Below, in pieces: positions 16,503 to 24,136 of a stretch of 64,000 nucleotides of DNA. Both the position numbers and the translations under genes were made by a program. This stretch comes from Micromonospora coriariae. Its GTDB lineage: Bacteria; Actinomycetota; Actinomycetes; Mycobacteriales; Micromonosporaceae. Position 1 is the first letter of the stretch. Every line of letters starts with the position of its first letter. The stretch lies in the NCBI RefSeq assembly GCF_900091455.1, contig NZ_LT607412.1:1798001-1862000 (forward strand). Direction: 5' to 3'. The notes beneath the pieces are model-generated. The model made no database searches. It worked only from the letters and a program-made list of their open reading frames with translations, and was not told the origin of the DNA.

Positions 16503-17181
16503 GCTTGGCCCGGAAGAGTTCCAGGGTGCGGGCCCAGGCGCTGGACGCGGCACGCTGGTCGAAGGCCTCCGGCCGGTCGTCGTTGAAGAAGGCGTGCGAG
16601 GTGCCCGGGTAGTCGTAGAGGTGGCAGGTGCCGCCGGCCTCCTCGATGGCCCGGCGTGCGGTCTGCACGCCCTCGGCGGCCGACGTGCCGTCCTCTTCGG
16701 AGCAGTGGATGACGGCGGCCTTGCCGGCGTAGTCGACCCACTCGGGGCGCATCGACTGCCAGGGCAGCACGGGGTAGAAGCCCACGCTGGCGACGATGCG
16801 CTCGGAGAGCGTTGCCGACCAGAGAGCCAGGCTGCCGCCGGCGCAGAAGCCCACCGCCCCTACCTTGCCGGTGACCTCCGGCCGCCCGGCCAGGTAGTCG
16901 GCCGCGCCGGCGATGTCCTTCGCCGCCTCGTCCATCCGCATCGCCATCAGCAGCCGCTGCGCCTCGTCCGGCTCACTGGTGGTCTCACCGTGGTAGAAGT
17001 CCGGGGCGAGGGCGACGAAGCCGGCCTCGGCGAACCGGTCCGCCACCGACCGGATGTGCGGGACCAGGCCCCACCACTCCTGGATGACGATGACGGCGGG
17101 GCTGGCGACGCCGCTGGCAGGTATCGCGAGATACCCCTCGCTCATGCCCCCGTTGCTGCGGTAGCTCACCATCTCGCCCAT
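16495..17181 (-). CDS. Dienelactone hydrolase family protein
   Basis: A 228-residue alpha/beta hydrolase with a cysteine nucleophile in [10 protein letters not shown] near residue 120. The acid is expected in [10 protein letters not shown] near 167 and the histidine in [11 protein letters not shown] near 198, so the dienelactone hydrolase triad is present. The natural substrate is unknown; no aromatic-degradation genes are nearby, so a general esterase role is as likely as a catabolic one. ATG 17181 has a GGAGG ribosome-binding site about eight bases upstream. The 3' end overlaps the glycosylase start. Confidence 0.9.
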   Translation of the reverse strand: MGEMVSYRSNGGMSEGYLAIPASGVASPAVIVIQEWWGLVPHIRSVADRFAEAGFVALAPDFYHGETTSEPDEAQRLLMAMRMDEAAKDIAGAADYLAGRPEVTGKVGAVGFCAGGSLALWSATLSERIVASVGFYPVLPWQSMRPEWVDYAGKAAVIHCSEEDGTSAAEGVQTARRAIEEAGGTCHLYDYPGTSHAFFNDDRPEAFDQRAASSAWARTLELFRAKLG

Positions 17182-17329
17182 CGGCCCGTCCTCCTAGCGG
17201 TCAGTCATCGTTGGCTGGTCGCCCAGTGGTCCTACGTGCCGGTAGCCTGCCATGCCGCGCCGCCGCCGGGGAAGACGCGGGAACAGTGGCATTCACCTCC
17301 CGTTCGCCGGGTCGTGACTCCACGTACGC

Positions 17330-17363
17330 CGACGGCGGCGGAGAAGGCTCCCCGCCGCCGTCG
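17330..17363 (-). terminator. Terminator hairpin after the LppU-like gene
   Basis: A perfect 12-bp stem, CGACGGCGGCGG (17330-17341) with its complement at 17352-17363 and a ten-base loop, lies about 30 bases past the stop of the minus-strand gene ending at 17392. Confidence 0.75.
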
Positions 17364-17391
17364 GTGCCGCTGCCCGGCTGCTGACGCCCGG

Positions 17392-17874
17392 TCAGGCCTT
17401 CTTGGTCAGGCAGAGCAGGTAGCCCGTCTTGCCCGGCTCGATGCTGTAGAAGACGTACCCCTCCTCGCCCTCCTTGAGGAACTCGTCGCACGCGGTGCCG
17501 GCCTTGGCCTGCGCCTCGGTCTGCCCGTCGACGCGACCGACCACGTTGTACGCCGCGTCGGTGGAGGTGCACTCGACGACCTTGGCGCCGTCGACCTCCT
17601 CCTCCTCGGTGCCGGTGACCTCGGGCAGCTCGGCGATGCAGTCGCCGGCCTTGGCGTCGGCGGTCTCGTCCTTGTTCAGGAAGTTGCCGATCGCGCTGGC
17701 GACGCCGAACTTCAGGCCGGCGATGACGACGAACACGAGGATCGCGCCGATGATGCCGAGGGCCTTCTTTGCACCGGGCTTCTTCGCCTCCGGTTCGACC
17801 GGCGACGGCGTCTCGACGGCCGGCTGGGGCGGCGCGACGTCGGACGCGGGGGGCGGTGCGACCTGCTCTGACAC
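17392..17874 (-). CDS. LppU/SCO3897-like membrane-anchored protein
   Basis: A 160-residue protein with a Pro-rich cytoplasmic N-terminus (1-36), one transmembrane helix (about 38-58, GIIGAILVFVVIAGL) and a small extracytoplasmic domain with four cysteines (GDCIAEL, VVECTST, GTACDEF, YLLCLTKK), probably two disulfides. This layout matches the LppU/SCO3897 family of actinobacterial surface proteins of unknown function. The start is GTG 17874 with GGAAGGAA six bases upstream. A TACGGT hexamer about 40 bases upstream may be its -10 box. A strong hairpin follows the gene, so it is probably monocistronic. Confidence 0.75.
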   Translation of the reverse strand: MSEQVAPPPASDVAPPQPAVETPSPVEPEAKKPGAKKALGIIGAILVFVVIAGLKFGVASAIGNFLNKDETADAKAGDCIAELPEVTGTEEEEVDGAKVVECTSTDAAYNVVGRVDGQTEAQAKAGTACDEFLKEGEEGYVFYSIEPGKTGYLLCLTKKA

Positions 17875-18004
17875 GGGGGTTCCTTCCGAGGGGTTGATGA
17901 GCAGACGACACCGTAACGATCATTGATTTCCGGCGTCGTCCCGCTCGCCTCGTCCGTTCAGCTATTTCCCAGCTTCCTATGCATGATCCAGTTCACATCG
18001 TTGA

Positions 18005-18988
18005 TCAGCCCGTCGGGGTGGGGGTCGGCGTCACTGTCGGGCCCACCGTGGGCCCACTGGCCGTCCCGGTCGGCTCGGGCGTCACTGTGGGGGTTGTCGT
18101 CGGCGGCGCGGGCGGGACCGTCGGCGCCGGTGCGCCCGGAGCCCTGGGGCCGAAGGGCGCCTGGTCGATGCAGTACGGGTACGGCCGCAGCAGCGGGTTG
18201 CCGTAGGCGTCGATGGGGCCGGAGCAGTCTGGATAGCCCAGACGGATCGGGTTGCCGTTCTGGTCGAAGAGCCGGGCGTTCTCCACCAGTCGGCCCTCAC
18301 TGTCGTAGACGAAGACATCCCGGACCTGGCTGTACTGGCTGTCGACCGAGGTCTGGTCGTAGTAGTAGCCGCTGTAGCCGAGCCGGTCCTCTGCGTTGGC
18401 CAGCGCGGCGAGCGCGAAGAACACGAGCACCAGGCTGCCGGCGTGCAGTGCCCAACGCGGCCAGCGGGTCAACCGCTCGGAGCGGCGACCGAGCCAGATC
18501 GAGGCGAGCACAAGACCCACCAGCATGATCAGGCCGCCGAACAGCTCTCCACCGAACCGGGGCAGCAGCCCGAATTCGCCGCCAGTGGTGATCATGGTGA
18601 CCAGCATCGCCGCCAGGTAACCGCGCAGCACCCACCAGCCGGGACGCAGCAGCCGGAGGAAGGCGCTGGCCGTCTCGTACCCCAGCGGTGGGCCGAGCCG
18701 GGAGTCGATCGAGCGCAGTCGCCTGCGGGCCCGGACCACCGCGGTGGCGACCCGCTGGTCGAGGTTGCGCCCACCGCCCGGTGCGCCGGCCGCGGCGCGC
18801 AGCTCGGCGGCGTACGTCTCGGGCTCCCCGAGCCGCTCGACGAGGGTGCCGTCGGCCTCGGCGGCCACCTCGGCGAGGTGATCGGCGAGATCCTCGGTCA
18901 GCTCGTCGCGTTGGGTGGGCGGCAGGTCGGCCAGCGCCGCTCGGACCCGCGCGACATAGTCCGTGATTTCCTGCTCCGTGACGGTCAT
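18005..18988 (-). CDS. HAAS/DUF1700-type membrane protein paired with PadR
   Basis: A 327-residue protein. Residues about 5-75 form an HAAS (DUF1700-like) helical domain (DYVARVRAALADLPPTQRDELTEDLADHLAE), the module usually encoded next to PadR regulators. Three transmembrane helices follow between about 115 and 205. The extracytoplasmic part contains SGYYYDQTSVDSQYSQV and an NGNPIRLGYPDC segment, and the protein ends in a Pro/Thr tail of about 40 residues. ATG 18988 overlaps the PadR stop by ATGA, so the pair is coupled. By analogy the HAAS domain may modulate or be controlled with PadR; the long outer domain is unusual for the family and could be a sensor. Confidence 0.8.
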   Translation of the reverse strand: MTVTEQEITDYVARVRAALADLPPTQRDELTEDLADHLAEVAAEADGTLVERLGEPETYAAELRAAAGAPGGGRNLDQRVATAVVRARRRLRSIDSRLGPPLGYETASAFLRLLRPGWWVLRGYLAAMLVTMITTGGEFGLLPRFGGELFGGLIMLVGLVLASIWLGRRSERLTRWPRWALHAGSLVLVFFALAALANAEDRLGYSGYYYDQTSVDSQYSQVRDVFVYDSEGRLVENARLFDQNGNPIRLGYPDCSGPIDAYGNPLLRPYPYCIDQAPFGPRAPGAPAPTVPPAPPTTTPTVTPEPTGTASGPTVGPTVTPTPTPTG

Positions 18989-19317
18989 GCCGCCATCCCC
19001 CGATCGTCGAGCAGACTGTCCATTGTGGTGGCGAACGAGCGCCAGAGCTTGCCGGAGCGGGTCAACTGGTCGCGCCCGGCCGCGTTGAGTGCGTAGTACT
19101 TGCGGTGCGGCCCGGATTCGCTGGGCACGACGTAGGTGGTGAGCAGGCCGGCCGCGAAGAGGCGGCGCAGCGTGCCGTAGACCGAGGCGTCGCCGACCTC
19201 TTCCAGCCCGGCCTCGCGGAGCCGGCGCAGGATGTCGTAGCCGTAGCCGTCCTCTTCCCGGAGCACGGCCAGGACGGCCAGATCGAGCACGCCCTTCAGT
19301 AACTGTGTGGTGTCCAC
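18985..19317 (-). CDS. PadR family transcriptional regulator with a TTA codon
   Basis: A 110-residue PadR regulator. The winged helix spans residues about 5-85 (LLKGVLDLAVLAVL, DGYGYDILRRL, ASVYGTLRRLFAAGLL), followed by a short dimerisation helix. I chose GTG 19317, giving VDTTQLLKG, because TAGTGT lies exactly seven bases upstream; an ATG seven codons earlier (19338) would sit inside that promoter. Codon 6 is TTA (19302-19300 on the minus strand), the only in-frame TTA I found in the window. The -10 box is inside a palindrome, suggesting autoregulation. The next gene, encoding an HAAS protein, overlaps the stop. Confidence 0.92.
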   Translation of the reverse strand: MDTTQLLKGVLDLAVLAVLREEDGYGYDILRRLREAGLEEVGDASVYGTLRRLFAAGLLTTYVVPSESGPHRKYYALNAAGRDQLTRSGKLWRSFATTMDSLLDDRGMAA

Positions 19318-19321
19318 GCAC

Positions 19322-19337
19322 TGCACACTACTGTGCA
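19322..19337 (-). promoter_or_regulatory. PadR promoter and palindromic operator
   Basis: TGCACA-CTAC-TGTGCA is a perfect inverted repeat (arms 19322-19327 and 19332-19337). The minus-strand -10 box TAGTGT (19330-19325) lies inside it, seven bases before GTG 19317. A repressor bound here would block RNA polymerase. Confidence 0.65.
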
Positions 19338-19376
19338 ATGCGAAATAGCGTCAACGATTCCGCCTCGCCCGGCGCG

Positions 19377-19940
19377 TCAACATTCGCTCTCCCCTCGGTG
19401 CGCGAACTCCTCGAGGGAGAGAACCTGCTGCGCCTCCTCGCCGATCGCCGTGACCAGAACCGATCCGACTGCCAGTTCGGTCAGGTCGCCGAGGCGGAAG
19501 GACACCCGGTGTGTGGTGAAGCTGCTGTCGTCGGCGACTCCGTACATGTCGAAGGCGACGTCCGGGTCAGCAGCCGACTCTGGCGGGAAGCCGTCCAGGG
19601 GCACGGTGGTGGGCGAAGTCACGGCACGCGGCACTGTGAATTTCCGTCTCGGCCACCTCGGCCACGACGTCGCCGGAACCGACGGGGCCGGCGACGCCGA
19701 CAGGGTTGGCGACGCCGACGGGCTTGGCGATGCCGACCCCCGGACGGAGAAGAGCACCACGATGTCGGGCGGTCGGTCCGAACACCAGGCCAGCGCCGCG
19801 AGCGGGTGGCCAGCGGCGTCGACGGTCAGGCCGGTGACGCCCTTCAGCTCCGGCGAGCAGGAGGTCAGACCGCCGAGTATGAGTGCCGCCACGGCCAGAG
19901 CGGCCGCCCGGCGCGTCGTCGTCTGCGCTTGAAGACCCAT
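19377..19940 (-). CDS. Putative lipoprotein, hypothetical
   Basis: A 187-residue secreted protein. The N-terminus MGLQAQTTTRR is followed by a hydrophobic segment and a lipobox LTSC near residue 27, so lipidation is expected. After a globular stretch there is a low-complexity Ser/Pro/Ala linker (SASPSPSASPTLSASPAPS) near 70-90 and a C-terminal part ending HRGESEC. I do not recognise a domain. ATG 19940 has GGAGG directly against it, which is too close for a normal ribosome-binding site; an in-frame TTG at 19961 is the alternative. Confidence 0.7.
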   Translation of the reverse strand: MGLQAQTTTRRAAALAVAALILGGLTSCSPELKGVTGLTVDAAGHPLAALAWCSDRPPDIVVLFSVRGSASPSPSASPTLSASPAPSVPATSWPRWPRRKFTVPRAVTSPTTVPLDGFPPESAADPDVAFDMYGVADDSSFTTHRVSFRLGDLTELAVGSVLVTAIGEEAQQVLSLEEFAHRGESEC

Positions 19941-20016
19941 CCTCCGACGGTCGCAGCGCAACGTCGACTCAGAGCATCAACGTCGTCACGGTTCGACGAC
20001 GATCAGTGCCACGTCC

Positions 20017-20958
20017 TTACTGAAGACCCCAGGCGATGCCGTCGAGGATGTCGTGCTCCGAGGCGACCACCGACGGCATATTGGCCCGCTCCATGATCAC
20101 CCGGAGCACCAGCGCGCCCGCGCCGATCACGTCGGCCCGGCCCGGGTGCATCACCGGGATCGCCAGCCGCTGCTCACGGGTCCGACCCAGCAGGTCGGCC
20201 GTCACCTCGGCCACCGCGTCGTAGGAGACCCGGGCGTGGTGGATCAGCTCCGGGTCGTACTCCCCCAGGCCCTGGGCCATGGCGACCACGGTCGTGACCG
20301 ACCCGGCGAGACCGACCAGCGTGGCCGCCTCCCGGCCGGGAACCGCCGCGAGCGCCCGGTCCACCGCCGCCGCGATGTCGGCCTGCGCGGCGGCGATCTG
20401 CTCCGGCGTCGGCGGATCGCCCGGCAGGTGCCGCTCGGTCATCCGGACGCACCCGATGTCCACCGAGATCGCGGCCCGCACCCCGCCGGCCCGGTCACCG
20501 ACCACGAACTCGGTGGAGCCGCCGCCGATGTCCACGACCAGGAACGGCTCCTTCGCGTCCGCGGGAAGGCCACGCACCGCACCGGTGAAGGACAGCCGCG
20601 CCTCCTCGTCACCGCTGACCACCACGGGCGCGACCCCGAGGGTGCGCCGCACCATCTCGGTGAAGTCGGCGGCGTTGGTCGCGTCCCGGGAGGCCGAGGT
20701 GGCGCACATCCGCACCCGCTCCGCACCCAGCTTCTCGATGTCCGCGGCGTACGACGCCAGCGCAACCCTGGTCCGCTCGATCGCCTCCGGCGCCAACCGG
20801 CCGGTCCGGTCCACGCCCTGCCCCAGCCGGACGATCTCCATCCGTCGGGTCAGGTCGGTCAGCGGAGCCTGCGGTCCGGCCGCCGGGTCGGGCAGTTCGG
20901 CGACCAGCAGTCGGATCGAGTTGGTCCCGCAGTCGATGGCCGCCACACGCGTCGTCAC
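20017..20958 (-). CDS. ppx: Ppx/GppA exopolyphosphatase/pppGpp phosphatase
   Basis: A 313-residue ASKHA-fold phosphatase that removes terminal phosphate from polyphosphate or the 5' phosphate of pppGpp. The phosphate-1 loop is DCGTNSIRLLV near residue 8, the acidic/phosphate-2 loop is VVDIGGGSTEFV near 140, and GLAGSVTTVVAM marks the adenosine side. It lacks the C-terminal HD domain of longer GppA enzymes, like the short actinobacterial Ppx1-type proteins. GTG 20958 has TAGGGT seven bases upstream and no ribosome-binding site. In mycobacteria this gene directly follows eno-divIC-DUF501; here about 2.6 kb separates it from DUF501. Confidence 0.92.
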   Translation of the reverse strand: MTTRVAAIDCGTNSIRLLVAELPDPAAGPQAPLTDLTRRMEIVRLGQGVDRTGRLAPEAIERTRVALASYAADIEKLGAERVRMCATSASRDATNAADFTEMVRRTLGVAPVVVSGDEEARLSFTGAVRGLPADAKEPFLVVDIGGGSTEFVVGDRAGGVRAAISVDIGCVRMTERHLPGDPPTPEQIAAAQADIAAAVDRALAAVPGREAATLVGLAGSVTTVVAMAQGLGEYDPELIHHARVSYDAVAEVTADLLGRTREQRLAIPVMHPGRADVIGAGALVLRVIMERANMPSVVASEHDILDGIAWGLQ

Positions 20959-20965
20959 GGCAGCA

Positions 20966-20971
20966 ACCCTA
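20966..20971 (-). promoter_or_regulatory. -10 box of leaderless ppx transcript
   Basis: On the minus strand TAGGGT is followed by seven bases and GTG 20958. No ribosome-binding site is present. Confidence 0.6.
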
Positions 20972-20986
20972 CGGCAGGCCAGGCGG

Positions 20987-22021
20987 TCACCCGGCGGGTT
21001 GTCCGGTCGAGGGCCACGCCGCCGAGAGGTCCGCCACCGACGCCTCCGAGCCAGCGTCCAGCAGCCGCGCACCGAGCGGTGTCAGGTGGTGCCGGACGGC
21101 CCCGCCGTCCCGCTCGCTGGCGATCAGCCCGGCCGAGCGCAGCGCGCTGGCGTGCTCCGACGTCGAGGAGAGACTGATCCCGACGGCCCGGGCCAGCACC
21201 GTCGTGGTCAGCCCGCCGTCGTCCGCGAGCCGGCGGAGCACAAGCGCCCGAGTGGTGCCGAGCAGCCGTCCGAGGGAGTCGACCCCCGCGGAGGTCGCCC
21301 GGCGAGGCATCGGCACCGGGTAGACGAGCAGGATCGGCCGACCCGGCTCGAACAGCACCCGGGGCCGGGGACCCGCCAACGGGGAGGGCGACAGGATGAG
21401 CCCGTGCCCGGTGCCGGTCAGCTCTCCGTGCCACCAGGTCCGCACCTCCAGCACCGGTTCCCGCCAGCGGATCGCCGGGTGCAGATCGTCGAAGAGGTTG
21501 GTCAGGCCGTGCCGCGCCAACCGCTGGCTGGCGCAGGTCACCTGCTGGCGGTACCCCGCCACCAGATCGGGCCAGTGCGGCGCCAGGACAGCCTCGAACC
21601 AGGTGCGCACGGCACCGCCGAACAGGTCCAGCGTCTCCGGGTCGGCCGCCGCGAACCGTCGCCGCAGCGGGCTCGCGGCCACATCGGCGTACGCGGCGGT
21701 GACGTCGGCCCGGACCCGGCGCGCCGGGGTGGCCCGGATCGCCTCGAGACCGGCCGCCAGCGACTCCATGCCGTCGAAGGGGGTGACGAAATCCGGCAGG
21801 CTCCCCCGACCGGGCAGGAGGTGCCGCAGAATCGTGGTGGCCGTCTGGGCGACGCCGACAGTCTCGACAGCCCCCGCGTGCTCGGCCAGGGACGGCGCCA
21901 TCATCGCGACCGTGGGATCACGCAGCCACTGACTGGCCAGCAGCGCGGTCCCGACCGGGTGCAGCCGGTCGGCGAACCGCACCCGGCACAGGTCCGCCGG
22001 CCCGAGCTCGAGGCGAAGCAT
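20987..22021 (-). CDS. Winged-helix regulator, ArsR-type HTH at the C-terminus
   Basis: A 344-residue protein. The N-terminal 240 residues resemble the DUF5937-type ligand/oligomer region found in actinobacterial regulators (LCRVRFADRLHP near 11). The C-terminal winged helix spans about 250-320 (LGTTRALVLRRLADDGGLTTTVLARAVGIS then STSEHASALRSAGLI). There is no metal-binding ELCVCDL motif, so metal sensing is not suggested. ATG 22021 gives MLRLELGPAD. The gene is divergent from an LpqC-like esterase 97 bp away and is a reasonable candidate to regulate it. Confidence 0.8.
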   Translation of the reverse strand: MLRLELGPADLCRVRFADRLHPVGTALLASQWLRDPTVAMMAPSLAEHAGAVETVGVAQTATTILRHLLPGRGSLPDFVTPFDGMESLAAGLEAIRATPARRVRADVTAAYADVAASPLRRRFAAADPETLDLFGGAVRTWFEAVLAPHWPDLVAGYRQQVTCASQRLARHGLTNLFDDLHPAIRWREPVLEVRTWWHGELTGTGHGLILSPSPLAGPRPRVLFEPGRPILLVYPVPMPRRATSAGVDSLGRLLGTTRALVLRRLADDGGLTTTVLARAVGISLSSTSEHASALRSAGLIASERDGGAVRHHLTPLGARLLDAGSEASVADLSAAWPSTGQPAG

Positions 22022-22118
22022 GGGGACAGCCTGCCTGCCTTCGGCCAGGACCGAAAGGGTTGATCCACACGCCGGCTGCCTCCAGGCTGGACGTCGGAAT
22101 CGACGGGGGGTGGCCGGC

Positions 22119-23009
22119 GTGCGTCGGACGATGGCATTTTTTACGGGGCTCTGTCTCATCGTGGCCGTCGCGGCCTGCGAACGGGGGCAGCCGTCGGCCC
22201 CTCCAGCCGCACCCTCCCCGTCGGCTGAACGCCCAGCGCCGGGCGATCACCGGCTCACCCTGAAGCACAACGGGCTCGACCGCGCCTACCTGCTGCACGC
22301 ACCAGCCGGGTACGACCCCAGCCGCTCACCCGCACTGGTCATCGCGCTGCACTTCTTTCCCGGAACCGGCTCCGCCATGCGGGAGCTGACCGGTCTGGAC
22401 GTCAAGGCCGACAAGGACAACGTCCTGGTCGCCTACCCCGACGGGCAGGGTGGCGGCTTCAACGCGCTGATCTGCTGCGGCAAGACGGACGACGTCGACT
22501 TCCTCAACGCACTCACCGACCACCTGGTACAGACGTGGCGGGTCGACCCGGCCCGGGTCTTCCTCACCGGCATCTCGAACGGTGCCGACATGAGTTTCCG
22601 GGCGGCGGTGGAGAGTACGGGCCGTTTCGCCGCGATCGGGGTGGTCAGCGGCGGCTACATCGGCCCTATGACCACACCCGACAACTACATACCGAAGAGC
22701 CCCGTTTCGGTGATCACCTTCATCGGGTCGCAGGACCGGAACGACTCGGTCTTCGAGGCGGGCATGCGGACCTGGCAGCAGCGACTCCGGTGCAAGCCCA
22801 GCCCGAAGGCCTCCGGAGTGCCGGGGGTTACCCGGACCATGGCCCGCTGCGCGGACGGCAGCGAGGTCAGCATCTACACGATCGCCAGCATGGGCCACAG
22901 CTGGCCGGGGGCGACAACCGGTCAGTTCGCCGCACCCACCGCCGGTCTGTCGGCCACCGACCTGATGTGGGAGTTCTTCGCCGCGCACCCCCGCAAGGCC
23001 ACGCCCTAG
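22119..23009 (+). CDS. LpqC-like polyhydroxybutyrate depolymerase/feruloyl esterase family lipoprotein
   Basis: A 296-residue secreted alpha/beta hydrolase. The signal peptide has VRRTMAFFTG and a lipobox ending in C near residue 20 (VAVAAC), so it is a lipoprotein. The nucleophile elbow is GISNG near 160, the acid is in GSQDRNDSV near 215, and the histidine is in SMGHSWPG near 270. Family members hydrolyse hydroxybutyrate or feruloyl esters; the substrate here is unknown. Starts at GTG 22119, GTG 22110 and ATG 22131 are all possible; 22119 gives a basic n-region and a GGGGGG upstream. The 3' end overlaps the convergent gene by CTAG. Confidence 0.85.
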   Translation: MRRTMAFFTGLCLIVAVAACERGQPSAPPAAPSPSAERPAPGDHRLTLKHNGLDRAYLLHAPAGYDPSRSPALVIALHFFPGTGSAMRELTGLDVKADKDNVLVAYPDGQGGGFNALICCGKTDDVDFLNALTDHLVQTWRVDPARVFLTGISNGADMSFRAAVESTGRFAAIGVVSGGYIGPMTTPDNYIPKSPVSVITFIGSQDRNDSVFEAGMRTWQQRLRCKPSPKASGVPGVTRTMARCADGSEVSIYTIASMGHSWPGATTGQFAAPTAGLSATDLMWEFFAAHPRKATP

Positions 23010-23548
23010 AGCCGCAGCAGCATCCGGGTGTTGCCCAGCGTGTTCGGCTTCACCCGCTCCAGGTCCAGGAACTCCGCGACACCCTCGTCGTACGAGCGCA
23101 GCAGCTGCTCGTAGACCGGCTGCGGCACCGGCGCGCCGTCGATCGCCTGGAAGCCGAACGAGGCGAAGAACCGGGTCTCGAAGGTGAGCACGAAGATCCG
23201 GGCCACGCCCAGTTCCCGAGCCGCGTCGATCAGCTCACCGACCAGCCGGTGCCCGATCCGCCGGCCCCGGCAGGACGGGTCCACCGCGACCGTGCGGATC
23301 TCGGCCAGGTCCTCCCACATCACGTGCAGCGCGCCGCAGCCCACCACGGCGCCGTCCTCGGCGCGGACCGCCACCCGGAACTCCTGCACGTCCTCGTAGA
23401 GGGTGACGGTGGCCTTGCTCAGCAGCCGCCGGTCGTCGGTGTACGTGTCGACCAGCCGCCGGATGCCACGCACGTCCCCGGTGCGGGCCCGCCGCACCAG
23501 GATCTGGCTCTCGGCAACCGGTGCCGACGACCCGGCGTCCGCGCTCAT
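23006..23548 (-). CDS. argA: Amino-acid N-acetyltransferase, GNAT (ArgA-like)
   Basis: A 180-residue GNAT protein resembling the stand-alone N-acetylglutamate synthases of actinobacteria (the Rv2747 type), which catalyse the first step of arginine synthesis. The acetyl-CoA loop is RGRRIGHRLVGELI near residues 97-110, with VRRARTGDVRGIRRLVD at the N-terminus and TFETRFFASFGFQAID near the C-terminus. No other arginine genes are adjacent. ATG 23548 overlaps the DUF501 stop by ATGA. The stop codon shares CTAG with the stop of the convergent LpqC-like gene, so both genes end within the same four bases. Confidence 0.85.
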   Translation of the reverse strand: MSADAGSSAPVAESQILVRRARTGDVRGIRRLVDTYTDDRRLLSKATVTLYEDVQEFRVAVRAEDGAVVGCGALHVMWEDLAEIRTVAVDPSCRGRRIGHRLVGELIDAARELGVARIFVLTFETRFFASFGFQAIDGAPVPQPVYEQLLRSYDEGVAEFLDLERVKPNTLGNTRMLLRL

Positions 23549-24111
23549 TCGCCCGCCGGCACGTCCACGCACGGGCCGGCCGTCCACCAGGGTTCGACCA
23601 GCGCCAGCGTCTCGTCACCGAACGGGTTCACCCCGGGGCCGGCACCCAGCGCGTGCCCCAGGTGCACGTGCAGGCACTTCACCCGGCCCGGCATGCCGCC
23701 GGCCGAGATGCCGGCGATCTCGGGCACCTCGCCGATCGCCTCGCGACGGGCGAGGTAATCCTCGTGCGCCGCCCGGTAGTGGGCGGCCAGCTCGGGATCC
23801 GTCGTCAGCCGGTCGGCCATCTCCTTCATCAGCCCGGCCGACTCCAGCCGGCTGCACGCCGCCGTGGCCCGGGGGCAGGTCAGGTAGTACAGCGTCGGGA
23901 ACGGCGTGCCGTCGGCGAGGCGGGGCGTCGTCTCCACCACGTCCGGCAGACCACACGGGCAGCGATGCGCCACCGCCCGGGTCCCACGGGGCGGGCGGCC
24001 GAGCTGCGCGCCCACCGCGGCCAGGTCGGCCTCGGTGGCCGGCTCGCGGTGCGGCAGGGGTACGGAATCCGCCGCCGATTCCGGCGGTGGTGCGACAGTC
24101 ACGGTGCCCAT
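23545..24111 (-). CDS. DUF501 family protein
   Basis: A 188-residue protein of the DUF501 family, conserved in actinobacteria directly after the divIC/ftsB gene. It has a cysteine-rich patch (HRCPCGLPDV, YLTCPRATAACSRLE) that could bind a metal or iron-sulfur cluster, a helical segment around MADRLTTDPELAAHYRAAHEDYLARR, and GGMPGRVKCLHVHLGHALG near residue 145. Function unknown. ATG 24111 (MGTVTVAPP) has AGGAGAG upstream. It lies 25 bp after ftsB and overlaps argA by four bases, so these three are probably one operon. Confidence 0.9.
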   Translation of the reverse strand: MGTVTVAPPPESAADSVPLPHREPATEADLAAVGAQLGRPPRGTRAVAHRCPCGLPDVVETTPRLADGTPFPTLYYLTCPRATAACSRLESAGLMKEMADRLTTDPELAAHYRAAHEDYLARREAIGEVPEIAGISAGGMPGRVKCLHVHLGHALGAGPGVNPFGDETLALVEPWWTAGPCVDVPAGE

Positions 24112-24136
24112 CTCTCCTGGTGCGCTGGTCGGTGCT

